A DNA stretch of 64,000 nt, taken from positions 2,542,001 to 2,606,000 of the forward strand of contig NZ_CP013940.1 in the NCBI RefSeq assembly GCF_001277215.2, in the 5' to 3' direction. The notes under the pieces are model-generated. The model had not been told where the DNA came from. It worked only from the letters and a program-made list of their open reading frames with translations, and did not search any database. The first letter of the stretch is position 1; each line of letters begins with the position of its first letter. Below, in pieces: positions 41,048-52,615 of this stretch. This DNA is from Cronobacter malonaticus LMG 23826. Its GTDB lineage: Bacteria > Pseudomonadota > Gammaproteobacteria > Enterobacterales > Enterobacteriaceae. The position numbers and the translations under genes were made by a program.

Positions 41048-41078
41048 AAAAAGGGCCGCACAGTGCGGCCCTTTTTAT
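41048..41078. terminator. bidirectional terminator between aspC and gloC
   Basis: An 11-bp stem AAAGGGCCGCA/TGCGGCCCTTT with loop CAG has T-rich and A-rich flanks usable from either side. Confidence 0.9.
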
Positions 41079-41089
41079 TGGGAAACAGA

Positions 41090-41737
41090 TTACCAGACCG
41101 GCATTTCATCCTGCAGAAACGGATTGTGCAGGCGCTCGTGGCCGAGCGTGGACATCGGGCCGTGCCCAGGAATAAACGTCACGTCATCGCCAAGCGGCAG
41201 CAGCTTACGTTTGATGGCATCGATAAGCTGACTGTGATCGCCGCGCGGGAAATCGCTGCGCCCCACTCCGCCTTTAAAGATGACGTCGCCAGAAACCAGC
41301 AAACGAGACTGCGCGTCGAAAAAGACGATGTGCCCCGGCGTGTGGCCCGGGCAGTGCAGCACGGCAAGCGTTATATTGCCGACGTTCACCGTATCGCCTT
41401 CATTAAGCCAGCGGTCTGGCGTCAACGGCTGGCACTCATCGAGACCAAACATGCGGCTCTGCGCAGGCAGGCCCTGAAGCCAGAACTCATCTTCTTTTTC
41501 CGGGCCGATGATGGGGATGCCGTAGTGTGCCGCAAGCTCCGCCGCCGCGCCCACGTGGTCGAGATGACCATGCGTCAACAGGATCTGCTGCAGCGTCACG
41601 CCAATACGGGCGACTTCTTCCTTGATACGCTGCGCATCGCCGCCCGGGTCCACCAGCGCCGCCTGTCGCGTCTCCTCACACCAGATTAACGAGCAGTTCT
41701 GCGCGAACGCCGTAACCGGAATAATATGATAGTTCAT
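41090..41737 (-). CDS. gloC: GloC (YcbL), glyoxalase II-type hydrolase
   Basis: A 215-residue metallo-beta-lactamase-fold hydrolase that splits S-D-lactoylglutathione, the second step of methylglyoxal detoxification. The zinc motif [11 protein letters not shown] and later CPGHTPGH and [17 protein letters not shown] histidine/aspartate ligands are intact. It is the partner pathway of methylglyoxal made by MgsA, also in this window. It lies downstream of ycbK on the minus strand. Confidence 0.95.
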   Translation of the reverse strand: MNYHIIPVTAFAQNCSLIWCEETRQAALVDPGGDAQRIKEEVARIGVTLQQILLTHGHLDHVGAAAELAAHYGIPIIGPEKEDEFWLQGLPAQSRMFGLDECQPLTPDRWLNEGDTVNVGNITLAVLHCPGHTPGHIVFFDAQSRLLVSGDVIFKGGVGRSDFPRGDHSQLIDAIKRKLLPLGDDVTFIPGHGPMSTLGHERLHNPFLQDEMPVW

Positions 41738-41775
41738 ACCGCTCCTTTTACCCGGCGCGCTGCCGGGGTCGTTAA

Positions 41776-42324
41776 TTACCAGTGCCTTAGCGGCCCGGTA
41801 TCAATATGCACAAAGTTACTGCTGGGGTAGTATCCTACACCACCGGCGCGCAGAGATAACGCCGCTTTGCGAATATTGCTTAACGAAATACCTTCGATAT
41901 GAAAATCCATGGCCTGGCCTTTGGTGTGGTAACTATGCTTAGCCACACCGCGGCTTTTGGATCGCAGTTCGTTGTTGGTATCAACGGAACGATAGCCGGA
42001 GATCAGCTGTACCGGTTTACGGGTGCCGAGCAGCCCCTGCAAACGGAAAAGCTGGTCAAATAAACGGGGATCAATCGCTTTTACCTTGTTTGCCCGGTAA
42101 TCACGAAAGAAATGATTAAGCTTTGCTAATTCATCCTGAATATAGCCCCGGCCATCGAAAAACTCGGCCTTAATGGATTCGCCAGTATGTAAATTATTGA
42201 GCGTAAGAATACGCGGTCGTGGCGTCGACAGGGTAGCAAATGCAGGCGTGGGCAGTATCGCAGCGCCTAAAGCGGCGCCGCCAATCGTCAGCAGTTTGCG
42301 GCGATGAGCGTCAATTTTATCCAT
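41776..42324 (-). CDS. ycbK: YcbK, periplasmic Tat-exported M15-like (DUF882) protein
   Basis: A 182-residue protein with a twin-arginine signal ([20 protein letters not shown], cleavage near AFA). It has a DUF882/peptidase M15-like domain with metal-site candidates: [13 protein letters not shown] (His and Asp) and VHIDTG. Related domains act on peptidoglycan cross-links. The start at 42324 gives the E. coli length; the frame extends 87 bases further but lacks family support. It is next to the L,D-transpeptidase ldtD. The exact substrate is not established. Confidence 0.92.
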   Translation of the reverse strand: MDKIDAHRRKLLTIGGAALGAAILPTPAFATLSTPRPRILTLNNLHTGESIKAEFFDGRGYIQDELAKLNHFFRDYRANKVKAIDPRLFDQLFRLQGLLGTRKPVQLISGYRSVDTNNELRSKSRGVAKHSYHTKGQAMDFHIEGISLSNIRKAALSLRAGGVGYYPSSNFVHIDTGPLRHW

Positions 42325-42503
42325 GATATTCAGGTCTACAATCAAATGAACAATAACTATGCACTTCTGGCGCACGAGTGGCACCATAACCGCCAGCCGG
42401 AGGGGAGTCAATACGGGTCAAAGCCGCGAATAACGGGCCTTTTTTCACGTTTGGCCCGTTTTCGCTTCACATAGAGCAGGTTAAGTCCGCGGAATTAAAC
42501 CTG

Positions 42504-44312
42504 TTAGCGGATGAGTTGTTCCACTTTTGGGAGGATTTGTGCGCCCGATCGCGCGGTGTGATCGTAATTGTAAATATCTGTACGATACTGCGGACGTCCG
42601 TCCTCGCCGATAAACGCGGTCAGATAATAGAGGTTCACCGGAATGGTCTGTGGAATATTCACGTAGCGCGTATTCCCCTCTTTCAGCGTCTGCGAAATGC
42701 GCGAATCATTCCATCCAGCATCCTGCAGCAGCATATTGGCCAGTTCAGAAGCTTTATTCACACGCACGCAGCCGGAGCTGAGCGCCCGCGCATCGCGCTG
42801 GAAGAGATTGTGGTTCGGCGTATCGTGCAGATAGATAGCATCTGAGCTCGGCATGTTGAACTTATACCGCCCGAGCGAGTTATGCGCGCCCGGCGCCTGC
42901 TGGAAACGGAAAGGCAGATTAGACGGCGTAATCGTTGCCCAGTCCACCATCCACGGATCCACCACGTCCGCGTTGCTTCCCCAGCCGTTCAGCACCGTAT
43001 AGCCGTGGCTCTCCAGATACCCTGGATCATTCCAGACTTTCGGCAGGATATCTTTGCGGGCGAGCGTTGGCGGCACGTTCCACGGTGGATTGACCACTAC
43101 ATTATTGAGCGCGCTACTCATCAGCGGCGTTTTGCGATCAGGTCTGCCGACGATAACGCGCGACGCCAGCACCTGATTGCCATTCTGATAATAGACCAGA
43201 GAATACTCGGGAATATTTACCATGATGCCGGTGCTGAGTTTGCCGGGCAGCAGGCGCAGACGCTGAATATTGAGCGCCAGCAGCGCTGCGCGCTGCGCGG
43301 GCGTCACGTTCAGCCAGTCGCGGGTAGACTCACCGATAACGCCATCCGCGCCCAGCCCCTGCCATTTCTGAAAACGTTTGACCGCCGCGACCAGATCTTT
43401 ATCGTAAACCGCGCGCGCCGGTTTCGGTGTACTGCGGTTCTGGCTTGCGGTTTGCGGGGCCGCCGACGGGCTGACGACGCCGCTGTTATCGCCCGGCAGC
43501 ACAATATCCGGACCGCCATCCAGCATGCCGGTACGCTGTAAAATCTCTTTCAGGGCCGGAATGTCGCTGCTCCACTGGCCGGGGCGCAGTTTCTCTTTGC
43601 CGGTCATTTGCGGCCACGGACGGGTGTCCGCCACCAGTTGTAACAGCGAGGCGTGCATCGCCGCATACTGCGGGTGCGCGGGGGCGAGAGAGCGCACAAA
43701 CGCTGGCACAGAGCCGTTATCCAGCGCGACCTGCCACTGGTTCAGCACATTCAGCGCGGGCATTTCCGGTTTGTACGGTTTTTCGCTGTAGAGCCAGCGG
43801 TTGCCCTGGCTTGGGATGCCAGAGATAAAATGCAGATAGCCGACCATCGCGTCGCTCAGCACGATATCGCGCGCGAGCCCCGTCACGGCAGGATTGGTGA
43901 GTTGCTCCACCCAGGCGGTAAACTGCGGCTGGAAGCCGGCAAGCGCCACTTCAGCCAGCTGCTGCTGAAACGCCTGGACCGCATCGCGGTTCTCCCACAT
44001 CGGTTTAAGATCGCGGGCGGCGTAAAGCTCCACCAGCGCGTTCATATAAACCGGCGTGAAGCCTGCGGGCAGCGCCGCCTGTAACTGCGTACGCGCGCTC
44101 GCAAGACGGTTTGCGGCATCAGGTGCCGTATTTGCCGCCAGAAACGCCATGCCTGGCGACAGCGCTAATGGCTGCGCGCTGAGCGTGGTAATGCTGTCGT
44201 TGGCAATCAGTTCCGGTTCGTCGGCATACGCGTTAAACAGTGGAGCGATACTGAGAGCCAGGCACACATACAGTGCTGACCGTCGAAAACCATGCATATT
44301 CTTAAGCACCAT
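42504..44312 (-). CDS. ldtD: LdtD (YcbB), L,D-transpeptidase
   Basis: Makes 3-3 peptidoglycan cross-links in the periplasm, bypassing penicillin-binding proteins and giving beta-lactam tolerance. The 602-residue protein (E. coli 615) has a signal peptide ending near AYA-DEP, an N-terminal scaffold, a PG_binding_1 domain ([21 protein letters not shown]) and a YkuD domain with catalytic Cys515 in SSGCVRVNK. The start at 44312 is chosen because a G-rich ribosome site GGGGGCAAGG precedes this ATG; a GTG 33 bases upstream is less likely. The linker is shorter than in E. coli. Confidence 0.95.
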   Translation of the reverse strand: MVLKNMHGFRRSALYVCLALSIAPLFNAYADEPELIANDSITTLSAQPLALSPGMAFLAANTAPDAANRLASARTQLQAALPAGFTPVYMNALVELYAARDLKPMWENRDAVQAFQQQLAEVALAGFQPQFTAWVEQLTNPAVTGLARDIVLSDAMVGYLHFISGIPSQGNRWLYSEKPYKPEMPALNVLNQWQVALDNGSVPAFVRSLAPAHPQYAAMHASLLQLVADTRPWPQMTGKEKLRPGQWSSDIPALKEILQRTGMLDGGPDIVLPGDNSGVVSPSAAPQTASQNRSTPKPARAVYDKDLVAAVKRFQKWQGLGADGVIGESTRDWLNVTPAQRAALLALNIQRLRLLPGKLSTGIMVNIPEYSLVYYQNGNQVLASRVIVGRPDRKTPLMSSALNNVVVNPPWNVPPTLARKDILPKVWNDPGYLESHGYTVLNGWGSNADVVDPWMVDWATITPSNLPFRFQQAPGAHNSLGRYKFNMPSSDAIYLHDTPNHNLFQRDARALSSGCVRVNKASELANMLLQDAGWNDSRISQTLKEGNTRYVNIPQTIPVNLYYLTAFIGEDGRPQYRTDIYNYDHTARSGAQILPKVEQLIR

Positions 44313-44423
44313 CCCTTGCCCCCTGTTTTCAGAATAATTCGGCACTCAGGCTTATTGTGAGTATATAAAGAGAAAAAATCATTTGCCTGATCGAATGTAA
44401 AGAAGTTTAAAGATTTGCCGGAC

Positions 44424-44452
44424 AAAAAGAAAGCGGGCCGAAGCCCGCTCTG
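44424..44452 (-). terminator. rho-independent terminator after mukB
   Basis: On the minus strand the stem AGCGGGC/GCCCGCT (44433-44450) with a TTCG loop is followed by TTCTTTTT. Confidence 0.88.
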
Positions 44453-44465
44453 TGAGTTGATGACG

Positions 44466-47400
44466 TTACGAGACTTCTGCCGGCCCAGGCAGCGCATCGG
44501 CTGGCGGGGCGGCAAAACCGCGCAGGCCAACCACATGCACGTGCTCATGGTTCTGGAAGACTTTACGCACCAGCTTGTAGGTCGTGCCTTTTTCCGGGCT
44601 GATGTTCTCCGGTGCCGCGATGATGAGCTGCATCTGCAGGCGTTCGCAAAGTTCAAACAGCGTGGCGATGGAGCGGGCATCCAGACGCGCCGCTTCGTCG
44701 AGGAACAACAGACGGCATGGCGAAATGTCTTTGCCACGCAGACGGCTCGATTCATCCTCCCAGCTCTGCACCACCATCACCAGGATAGACATCCCGGTAC
44801 CGATCGCCTCACCGGTAGAGAGCGCGCCGCTTTCCGCGCGCAGCCAGCCGTCGGAGCCGCGGTTAACCTCAACTTCCATCTCCAGATAGTTACGGTAGTC
44901 GAGCAGCTCTTCGCCGATGGTCTGCGCGGTGCGCTGGCCCATATCGATCTGCGGGTTCAGGCGCTGCCAGAGTTTCGCCAGCGCTTCCGAGAATGTCAGG
45001 CGGTTGCTGTTAAACAAGTCCTGATGCTGCTCGTGCTGCTCGGCAAGCACTTCCAGCAGTGTGGCATGGCTTTCACGCACGTTAACGTTCAGGCGTACGC
45101 TGTTAACCTGGCCGAACGACACGCTCTGCAAACCCTGGTTGAGCATACGAATACGGTTCTGCTCGCGCTGGATCGTCTTGCGAATAATATTCGCCACGCT
45201 GCGGGAGCTGATGGCGAGCTTCTGTTCGCGTGAGGTGAGCTCTTCCGTCAGGCGGCCCAGCTCAATTTCCATCTGTTCAATCGCCTCGACCGGATCGTCG
45301 GTGCGGATAATATCCTGGCGGATACGCTCACGCAGATGCTGATACACGGCCACGAAGAACTGGATTTTGCGCTCAGGGCGTTTGGGATCTTCAGACAGGC
45401 GCAGCACGTCGCGCAGGTGTTCGTTATCCGCCACGGCCAGACGCAGCGCGCCGAGGGCTTTATCTGACATCGAGCGCAGATCATCGCCGGAGTGATACGC
45501 CAGCTCGCGGCGGTGCAGGCGACGCTCCACGCCGTTGTCTTTCACCATACGCATTACAGCGCACCAGCCCGCTTTCGCGCTCACCACCTGCTCGCGCATC
45601 TCGTGGTAGTTACGCTCCAGACGCTTCAGGCTGCGGGTCAGGTTGTCCATCTCCGCTTCGCACAGCGTCAGCTGTTTCTCCAGCTGATTACGGCGCGAAC
45701 GGTTGTTGCTGAGGCGCGTATGCAGTTCGTCGCGACGCTGGCGGGCGCGCTCTTCGGCTCCGGCATCGGCGCGCACGCCGATATCCTGCAGTTCACGTTG
45801 CAGATCGCCCAGCAGCTCTTTTTTTGTATCGAAGGAACTTTTCAGCGACGCCAGCACCTGATGGTACTGGCTGAGCTTCGCGGCGTGGGTACGCAGCGCT
45901 TCGCGGGCGCGGGTACGCTCGGCTTCCGCCTGCTCCAGACGCTGGCGCAGTTTCTCGTTGAGATCGGTGTTGCCATTCAGCATTTGCGCTGAATCGCTGT
46001 AACTGAAATGCGCGCGACGCTGCACCACTTCGCTTAACGCAAAGGCCTGCTGACGGGCGTCGCGCTGCGTCTGGCGGGCCTGTTCATAATCCTGTTTGAG
46101 CTGGTCGAACTGTTCCGGGTCGCTCTGCAGTACAGACGCCACCGGCTCCAGTTTCGCCAGCGCATTGCCGTGCTGAGACAGGAAACGCGCGGCGTCCTGG
46201 GCTTCCGCCAGGCGCTCCTGAATTTCCTCCACGCGGTCGGCCAGGCTGTCGTCAGCCAGCAGGCTCAGGCGCGGCAGCAGGCGGTTAAGCTGGGCCACGC
46301 CCTCTTTCGCCTGTTCAAACTGCACGCGCTGCTGCTGGTTGTCATTTTCGTGCTGGCTAATCGCGCGCTCGATTTCGCTGCGGCGCGTGTTGAGCTTACG
46401 GATTTCCGCTTCCGGATCCGCCTCAAACGCCACGGCGAGATGCTGGCCGACAAAACGGCTGAACGCCTGGTGCAGGCGCTGCGTTTTCTGTACGTCAAAG
46501 GAGAGCGTCGCGTAGCGTTCAGACAGCGCTTCACGCTCGGCATGCAGGCTCTCAATGCGGCTTTCGCGCGCGGCGCGGCCAAACAGCGGCACCGACGGGA
46601 AGCGGGAGTAGCGCCACTGACGCTCGGCCACTTTCACCACTACCGCTTTTTCCAGCTCTTCAACGCTAAAGACGCTGTCATCGAAGGACTGCGGATCGCC
46701 TTCGATCAGGTAGAGATCTTCCGGGCAATCTTCAAGACCGTCGAGCAGATCGCGCACGCGCGACAAATCCGGTACCACAATCGCGTGACGCGACGGGCCG
46801 TAAAGCGCGGAGAAGTACGGCGCGTCGTCGAACGACACGTCGTCGTAAATTTCAGAGAGCAGCACGCCGCCGAAACGCTCCGCCAGCGCATTGAGGCGCG
46901 CGTCTTCAGCGCCGCCCGGCTGGCTTAAGCGTTCAATCTCTTCATCCACCGCCCGCTTACGCGCGCCGACTTCGTCACGTTCAACGATGGCTTCGCGTTC
47001 GCGCTCCAGCAGTTGCTGAAGGTATTCCGTGACCTGCTGGCCAGATTCGAACGTCTCGCCGCTCTGCTCGCTAATCTGGTTGAGGCTGTTTTGCGCCGCA
47101 AGCCAGGCCGGCGCATGGCTGGTGAGCGTCTTAACGCGGCTCTGGATCTGCTCCAGCTCCTGGCGCAGCGACATGCGCTGTTCACCTGCCTGCGAAACGC
47201 TGTCGGAGAGCGCCGCGATGCGCGCTTCCAGTTCGTCGTTCAGCGCTTCGAGATCTTCCGGCTCATACTCTTTGCCCTGGCGTTTGCAGAACTCGGCCAG
47301 CAGACGCTCGGCGTCCTGCTGTTCACGCAGGCGCTGTTCCAGCTCGGAAAGACGCATACGTAGCGGCTGCACCTGTTCGGCCAGATGGCGTTGCTGGCTG

Positions 47401-48914
47401 GCGTCGCGCAGCAGCTCGCGCGCCACGTCCCAGGCTTCCGCGCGGCTCACCGGGCCGTTAATACTGGCGACAAGCTGATAAGCCTGCTCGAACTGGCTGT
47501 GCGCGGTCTGCGCGACGCTCATTTTCTGCTCAAGCGACAGCAGGCGTTCGGTGGCCTCCTGCTCTTTGGCCTGGAAGGTATCCAGCCATTCATCGGCGCT
47601 GTCGGCGCTCAGATCCGGCAGATGGCACAGCTCGCGGGCGCGCTCCAGCGCGGTGAGCGCCTGCTGGTACTGAATAGCGCGGGTCTGCTGCACATCAAGC
47701 GCCTGCTGATAGTCGGCAAGCTGGCTTTTGAGTTCATCGACTTCAAGCTCAGCGGCTTCCGCGCGGGCTTCGTTCTCTTCCTGCTGCTCGGCCGCTTCCG
47801 CCACGACTTCGCTCTGCTCTTCAAGGCGAATCTGCAGCTCTTCGAGGTCAGCCTCGTAGCGCTCGATTTTCTCCTGCTGGCGCAGCGCGGTCTGCACCAG
47901 ATTCAAGTGATCGCTCGCCGCCTGATAATCGGTTTCGAGATCGCCTTCGGCACCCGCATGCTCGGAAAGCTCGCGCGCCATATCAACATGCTTATACTGC
48001 TCGGCGGCAAGCTGCTTGCGGCTGCTGAACAGCTCGCGGCGCAGCTCCAGCGCCTGATCGAGATGAATGCGCCGCTCGTTGGCGTGGCGCATATAGTCCG
48101 CCGCCACGTAGTTGGTGGCTTCGGAAATCAGGTGTTTGAAGAGATCGCGGTCCGACTGGGTGACGCGGATAGCTTCCAGCGTCATGCGGTTTTCGCGCAG
48201 CGCTGCTTCCATGTCCTGGAACGCTTTACGCACGCCGCCGTTTTCCGGCAGCAGGTAATCGCGAAGCGAGCGGGTAATGGCGCTGGAGATCCCGCCGTAG
48301 AGCGAGGCTTCAATCAGACGGTAATATTTGCTGCGATCGGACGCTGAACGCAGGCGACGCGCTACCACGCCCAGATCGAACATCAGTGAGTGATAATCGG
48401 TGATGGAGTTGAACTGCTTGAGCTGTACCCCTTCCATCGTATCGATTTTATCTTTCAGCTCGTTGAGGCTCAGCACGCGCGCCTGACGATCGTTCAGGGT
48501 TTCCGTCAGCAGTTGCGTCGGCTGTACCGCACTCGGCAGGCCCTGAATGGCGAACGGTTTGATGTCCACTTTACGGTCACGCCCGGCGACCTGTTGCAGA
48601 CGCACGCCCACCAGCACGCGCTGATGGCGGGAGTTGACGACATCCAGCACCGAATAACAGACGCCCGCTTTCAGTTTGCCGTGTAGCCCCTTATCGCGCG
48701 AGCCGCTGGTCGCGCCCGCCTCGGTGGTGTTACGGAAGTGCAGCAGCGTGAGGTCGGGGATCAGTGCCGTAACGAACGCCGCCATCGTGGTCGACTTACC
48801 CGCCCCGTTACCGCCGGAAAGCGTGGTGACCAGCTCGTCGAGATCAAACGTGCGGGCAAAAAATCCGTTCCAGTTGATAAGCGTTAGCGAGCGAAACTTA
48901 CCGCGTTCAATCAT
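44466..48914 (-). CDS. mukB: MukB, SMC-like chromosome condensin
   Basis: The motor of the MukBEF condensin, 1,482 residues (E. coli 1,486). The Walker [11 protein letters not shown] is near residues 33-42, followed by two long coiled coils around a hinge and a C-terminal ABC half with [10 protein letters not shown] signature and [11 protein letters not shown]alker B. The chosen start [19 protein letters not shown] equals E. coli and overlaps the mukE stop by eight bases. It works with MatP (excludes it from Ter) and topoisomerase IV. Confidence 0.97.
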   Translation of the reverse strand: MIERGKFRSLTLINWNGFFARTFDLDELVTTLSGGNGAGKSTTMAAFVTALIPDLTLLHFRNTTEAGATSGSRDKGLHGKLKAGVCYSVLDVVNSRHQRVLVGVRLQQVAGRDRKVDIKPFAIQGLPSAVQPTQLLTETLNDRQARVLSLNELKDKIDTMEGVQLKQFNSITDYHSLMFDLGVVARRLRSASDRSKYYRLIEASLYGGISSAITRSLRDYLLPENGGVRKAFQDMEAALRENRMTLEAIRVTQSDRDLFKHLISEATNYVAADYMRHANERRIHLDQALELRRELFSSRKQLAAEQYKHVDMARELSEHAGAEGDLETDYQAASDHLNLVQTALRQQEKIERYEADLEELQIRLEEQSEVVAEAAEQQEENEARAEAAELEVDELKSQLADYQQALDVQQTRAIQYQQALTALERARELCHLPDLSADSADEWLDTFQAKEQEATERLLSLEQKMSVAQTAHSQFEQAYQLVASINGPVSRAEAWDVARELLRDASQQRHLAEQVQPLRMRLSELEQRLREQQDAERLLAEFCKRQGKEYEPEDLEALNDELEARIAALSDSVSQAGEQRMSLRQELEQIQSRVKTLTSHAPAWLAAQNSLNQISEQSGETFESGQQVTEYLQQLLEREREAIVERDEVGARKRAVDEEIERLSQPGGAEDARLNALAERFGGVLLSEIYDDVSFDDAPYFSALYGPSRHAIVVPDLSRVRDLLDGLEDCPEDLYLIEGDPQSFDDSVFSVEELEKAVVVKVAERQWRYSRFPSVPLFGRAARESRIESLHAEREALSERYATLSFDVQKTQRLHQAFSRFVGQHLAVAFEADPEAEIRKLNTRRSEIERAISQHENDNQQQRVQFEQAKEGVAQLNRLLPRLSLLADDSLADRVEEIQERLAEAQDAARFLSQHGNALAKLEPVASVLQSDPEQFDQLKQDYEQARQTQRDARQQAFALSEVVQRRAHFSYSDSAQMLNGNTDLNEKLRQRLEQAEAERTRAREALRTHAAKLSQYHQVLASLKSSFDTKKELLGDLQRELQDIGVRADAGAEERARQRRDELHTRLSNNRSRRNQLEKQLTLCEAEMDNLTRSLKRLERNYHEMREQVVSAKAGWCAVMRMVKDNGVERRLHRRELAYHSGDDLRSMSDKALGALRLAVADNEHLRDVLRLSEDPKRPERKIQFFVAVYQHLRERIRQDIIRTDDPVEAIEQMEIELGRLTEELTSREQKLAISSRSVANIIRKTIQREQNRIRMLNQGLQSVSFGQVNSVRLNVNVRESHATLLEVLAEQHEQHQDLFNSNRLTFSEALAKLWQRLNPQIDMGQRTAQTIGEELLDYRNYLEMEVEVNRGSDGWLRAESGALSTGEAIGTGMSILVMVVQSWEDESSRLRGKDISPCRLLFLDEAARLDARSIATLFELCERLQMQLIIAAPENISPEKGTTYKLVRKVFQNHEHVHVVGLRGFAAPPADALPGPAEVS

Positions 48915-49617
48915 TGTCATCCTCCGCGTTATCCTGCTGGGTATCGTCGTTCTCATCATTGAGCTGCAGATGGCTTTCCACCGGCATCGCTTCGCCGTCG
49001 CGGATCATGCGCAGTTGCGCCTCACGCGGATCGTCGCCGGCGCGCACGTCCGCGCCGAAGCGAAACACCGACTCGGTGATGCGGAATTTGCTGCTGTCAT
49101 GGCCCATAAACCAGACCATGCCCAGGCGGCGCAGACGGCTTAACGATGAGCGCACTTTTTCCTGCAGCTTCTGGCGGTCGAGATCGGAGCCGGTTGAGCG
49201 GTTGTTTACAAGCTTCAGCAGCTTGGTTTCGTCGGCCAGCGCCATCAGCTCGTCATAGAGTTCCTGCTGGGTGAAGATACCTTCGTTCGCCAGACGCTCC
49301 GGGCTGAGGTAGAGATAACAGAGGATTTTGCCCACCATCATATCCAGCTCGGAGAGCACCGAGCGCGGGATAAGCGTCGTGGAGCGTGGACGCAGATAGA
49401 AAAAGCCTTCCGGCGCGCGGATAAGCTCGACGTTATAGCGGCTGTAGAACTCCTCCAGCTCGCCCTGGTAATCCATCAGAAAAGCGTGATTATCCAGCTC
49501 GTCCAGGCCAATGTGACGCCCGGCGCGCAACTGGCTGTCGAGCGCCGGAAACAGCGGATTCGCGAGCGCCAGCGCCAGCTTTACTGGCATCACGTGTTCA
49601 ATATTTGTCGATGACAT
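48907..49617 (-). CDS. mukE: MukE, condensin subunit
   Basis: A 236-residue winged-helix kite subunit (E. coli 234) that bridges MukF and MukB. The start [20 protein letters not shown] fits E. coli; 9 extra upstream codons were rejected. The core [20 protein letters not shown] and [20 protein letters not shown] are conserved; the acidic tail is variable. It overlaps mukF by 20 bases and mukB by eight, a tight operon. Confidence 0.96.
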   Translation of the reverse strand: MSSTNIEHVMPVKLALALANPLFPALDSQLRAGRHIGLDELDNHAFLMDYQGELEEFYSRYNVELIRAPEGFFYLRPRSTTLIPRSVLSELDMMVGKILCYLYLSPERLANEGIFTQQELYDELMALADETKLLKLVNNRSTGSDLDRQKLQEKVRSSLSRLRRLGMVWFMGHDSSKFRITESVFRFGADVRAGDDPREAQLRMIRDGEAMPVESHLQLNDENDDTQQDNAEDDND

Positions 49618-50920
49618 TCGCCTGTACCTTGGCTCCATAATCATTAATGGGCTGCCATTTAGCTGGCAGGCCGGTAAAGTCCGCTTCAGCGACGCCCAGG
49701 CGCACCGCCTGGTCTACCACGATGCGCGCCACGTCAAAGTGGCGTGCTCGCGGGAACTGGGTCAGGTAATCGCGCATCACGACGCTCAGGTCGAGTGGCT
49801 GCTGACGCTCCCGGTAGACATTGAGCTGGGCCTCAATCATCGCCGCCAGTTGTTCGCGGATCTCGTTAAACTCTTCGAACTCCAGATCCGGCGGCAGTTC
49901 GCCGGTCACTTCTTCATCGCGCAGCGTCATCTCTTCATCGCGCATATCGAGCAGGCGATCGGCGCTGGCGTAGGTGAGCGCCCAGGGCGCATCGAAATAG
50001 TTCTGCACCGACTGGCGCAGACGCTGGGCAAAGACGCGGTTTTTATCCATATCGATAGCGGTACGGATAAATTTATGGACGTGGCGGTCATAGCCAATCC
50101 ACAGGTCAATTGCCTGCTGGCCCCAGCTGATAATACGGTCGAGCTTGCTTTGCAGGTCATACGTCAGGCGGTCAACGAAATGAAGATCGTCGCGACCAAG
50201 CGTCGCCTCCTGGATTTGCAGGAGGTTGGCCTGCAGCTTATCGCCCGCGGCCTCCAGCGTATCCTGCAGTTCACGCAGCGTGCCGGAGGTCTCTGAAAGC
50301 AGCAGTTCGCAGCTGGAGATCGCCGCGCGCCAGTCTTTATTCAGCAACTGTGCGATATCGTCTTTCACCAGCTGTTGCTGCTCATCCATGATGCGCTGGG
50401 TGAGATCGATACTGTCGAAAATTTCCGCAACCGAATATTTCAGCGGCGCGTAAACATTGCGGTGCCAGTGGAACTCGTCGCCGCCTTCCTGCGCAGCATC
50501 CGCGGCGCGCTTGAGTTCGCTTGCCACGATGGAGAGCTGCATCGACAGACGCAGCGTGGAGAATTCGCGCTGGCGGATGTAATAATCAGTGATGCCGATG
50601 CCAAGCGGCGTCAGGCGGTAAATCGCATTGCCCTCCGCCTGCTCGCTGGTAAAGCGGTTAAGCAGGCGCTGGCGCACCATATCGTTGATGGCGTTGTTAG
50701 CGCGCTGGGCGACGGTTTCGGTGGATTGCTCGAAGGCGTCACTGACGTGGCGAAACGCGTCCACCAGCTCCCCTTCGCTCATTTCGCCATCCAGCCTTTC
50801 GCCGTTCAGCGTGGCGATAGCCAGCAAAAAAGCCAGCCTGTCTACCGGAAGCTGGATCGAAAAATCGTTTTTCCTGGCCCAGGCAACCAGTTCAGGGACT
50901 GTCTGGGAAAAAGTACTCAT
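49598..50920 (-). CDS. mukF: MukF, condensin kleisin subunit
   Basis: A 440-residue kleisin, same length as E. coli, with an N-terminal winged-helix dimerisation domain, a middle helical region (leucine-zipper-like) and a C-terminal winged-helix that contacts the MukB head. It starts [20 protein letters not shown]. Three bases separate it from cmoM. Confidence 0.96.
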   Translation of the reverse strand: MSTFSQTVPELVAWARKNDFSIQLPVDRLAFLLAIATLNGERLDGEMSEGELVDAFRHVSDAFEQSTETVAQRANNAINDMVRQRLLNRFTSEQAEGNAIYRLTPLGIGITDYYIRQREFSTLRLSMQLSIVASELKRAADAAQEGGDEFHWHRNVYAPLKYSVAEIFDSIDLTQRIMDEQQQLVKDDIAQLLNKDWRAAISSCELLLSETSGTLRELQDTLEAAGDKLQANLLQIQEATLGRDDLHFVDRLTYDLQSKLDRIISWGQQAIDLWIGYDRHVHKFIRTAIDMDKNRVFAQRLRQSVQNYFDAPWALTYASADRLLDMRDEEMTLRDEEVTGELPPDLEFEEFNEIREQLAAMIEAQLNVYRERQQPLDLSVVMRDYLTQFPRARHFDVARIVVDQAVRLGVAEADFTGLPAKWQPINDYGAKVQANVIDKY

Positions 50921-50923
50921 AAT

Positions 50924-51703
50924 TTATCCTTGGATCTCCGGCTTAAACGCAGTGACATGGATGTATCGGCCCAGGCTCACCCAGGGCTCCTGTCGGCAGT
51001 AACGCGTTTCAAGCTCAAGCAGCGTCTCATACTCGTCGCGCTGCTGATGTTTTTCACGCAGATAGTCATGAAACACCCGCACGCCGGTTTTGCTGTGGAT
51101 CTGCCAGCCCATCTCTTCAAGCCAGCGATAAACCTGCTGCGGCTCGCGCGGATAATCCGGCGAAAGGGTGCGTTTTTTCTTTTTGGGCATGCCCTGCTGC
51201 ACATAGGCGAAATTGCCCGCCACCATGTTATGCATCAGAAGGCCGTTGGCGTTGTAGAACATCAGCGAAAGCGCGCCGCCCGGCGCCAGACATTCCCATA
51301 AATGATGCAGTGCCGCCTGCGGATCGGCCACCCATTCCAGCACAGCGTGAAACAATATCAGATCAACCGGGCTTTCCAAATGCTGACCCGCCTCCTGCGC
51401 GGCGCATTGTACAAAATGCATGTTGCCGCTCACACCTTTCTCCTGCGCCGCCTTTTGAGCACGGGCTATCATTTCCGCAGAGAGATCGCACAGCACCACC
51501 TGATGACCCCGCTGCGCAATGTGACACGCGGTTTGCCCTTCTCCACCGCCTGCATCCAGCACGCGCAGTGGACGGTCAGGCAACAGGCCTAACAACGCGT
51601 CGAGATCCTGCCAGAGGATAGCCTGACGCAACTGGCCTTTTGTTGTACCGTAAATGTTGCGCGCAAACTTTTCGGCGATGTCATCAAAATTGCGATCCCG
51701 CAT
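50924..51703 (-). CDS. cmoM: CmoM (SmtA), tRNA cmo5U carboxymethyl methyltransferase
   Basis: An SAM methyltransferase that methylates the carboxyl of cmo5U34 in tRNA to give mcmo5U. The 259-residue product (E. coli 261) has motif I VLDAGGGEGQTA near residue 45 and the block FNANG-like FYNANGLLMHNMVAGN later. The start ATG 51703 has the ribosome site GGAGAG seven bases upstream; a GTG two codons earlier was rejected. First gene of the cmoM-mukFEB operon. Confidence 0.94.
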   Translation of the reverse strand: MRDRNFDDIAEKFARNIYGTTKGQLRQAILWQDLDALLGLLPDRPLRVLDAGGGEGQTACHIAQRGHQVVLCDLSAEMIARAQKAAQEKGVSGNMHFVQCAAQEAGQHLESPVDLILFHAVLEWVADPQAALHHLWECLAPGGALSLMFYNANGLLMHNMVAGNFAYVQQGMPKKKKRTLSPDYPREPQQVYRWLEEMGWQIHSKTGVRVFHDYLREKHQQRDEYETLLELETRYCRQEPWVSLGRYIHVTAFKPEIQG

Positions 51704-51835
51704 GGGCACACTCTCCAGGTGATAAGCGCATCCGGCAAAACCGCTATTTTGTCACAGCCGGAGGGAGAATGAACCCATCTCGCGTAAGATAGGCCACGTT
51801 TACCTGCCGTATGGTTAAAAAAGGACCCATAACCG

Positions 51836-52615
51836 ATGCTTTTTATTCTGAAAAAACTCACCGGCACGCTGCTACTGCCGCTGCCCTTTCTGCTGCTGAT
51901 GATGGGCATAGCGCTTGCGCTGCTGTGGTTCACGCGCTTTAAACAAAGCGGCAAGATTTTGATGACGGCAAGCTGGTTGATATTGCTGCTGTTGAGCCTG
52001 CAACCAGTCGCGGATGGCCTGCTGAAACCGGTGGAAGATGACTACCCGACCTGGAACGGTCAGAAAGCGGATTACATCGTAGTGCTGGGCGGCGGCTACA
52101 CCTGGAATGACAAGTGGGCACCGAGTTCAAATCTCGTCAATAACAGCCTGCCGCGCGTAACCGAAGGCGTTCGTTTGTGGCTTGCAAACCCGGGCGCGAA
52201 AATGGTGTTTACCGGCGCGCGCGCCACCACGAATCCGGTCAGCACCGCTGAAGCAGGTGCCCGCGTGGCAGAAAGCTTAGGCGTACCGCGCAGCGATATC
52301 ATTACGCTTGACTCCCCGAAAGATACCGAAGAAGAAGCCGCAGCGGTCGCCGCTGCGCTCGGCAAGCAGCCGTTTTTACTGGTGACGTCAGCGTCGCATC
52401 TGCCGCGCGCGATGATTTTCTTTAAGCGTCAGGGGCTGAATCCGATCCCGGCGCCCGCCAACCAGATGGCGATCGATTCGCCTTTAAACCCGTGGGAGCG
52501 CGTGTATCCGTCTTCACTGTGGCTGATGCACAGCGAACGCGCCGGCTATGAAATCCTCGGGCGCGTCTGGCAGTGGGTTAAGGGCGCTGGATCAGGCGAC
52601 CCAGGGCAGAAGTGA
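51836..52615 (+). CDS. elyC: ElyC (YcbC), envelope biogenesis factor
   Basis: A 259-residue inner-membrane protein with two N-terminal transmembrane segments (about residues 10-55) and a periplasmic DUF218 domain containing VVLGGGYTWND and the block LVTSASHLPRAMIFFKRQGL. In E. coli it influences undecaprenyl-phosphate availability for peptidoglycan and ECA. It starts ATG 51836 after AAAGGA. The 3' end overlaps convergent ycbJ by 24 bases. Confidence 0.94.
   Translation: MLFILKKLTGTLLLPLPFLLLMMGIALALLWFTRFKQSGKILMTASWLILLLLSLQPVADGLLKPVEDDYPTWNGQKADYIVVLGGGYTWNDKWAPSSNLVNNSLPRVTEGVRLWLANPGAKMVFTGARATTNPVSTAEAGARVAESLGVPRSDIITLDSPKDTEEEAAAVAAALGKQPFLLVTSASHLPRAMIFFKRQGLNPIPAPANQMAIDSPLNPWERVYPSSLWLMHSERAGYEILGRVWQWVKGAGSGDPGQK

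Noticed and set aside
48907..50920. Frameshift suspected from overlapping muk genes
   Set aside because: The overlaps (8 and 20 bases) are the normal arrangement for mukF-mukE-mukB, and each product is full length.
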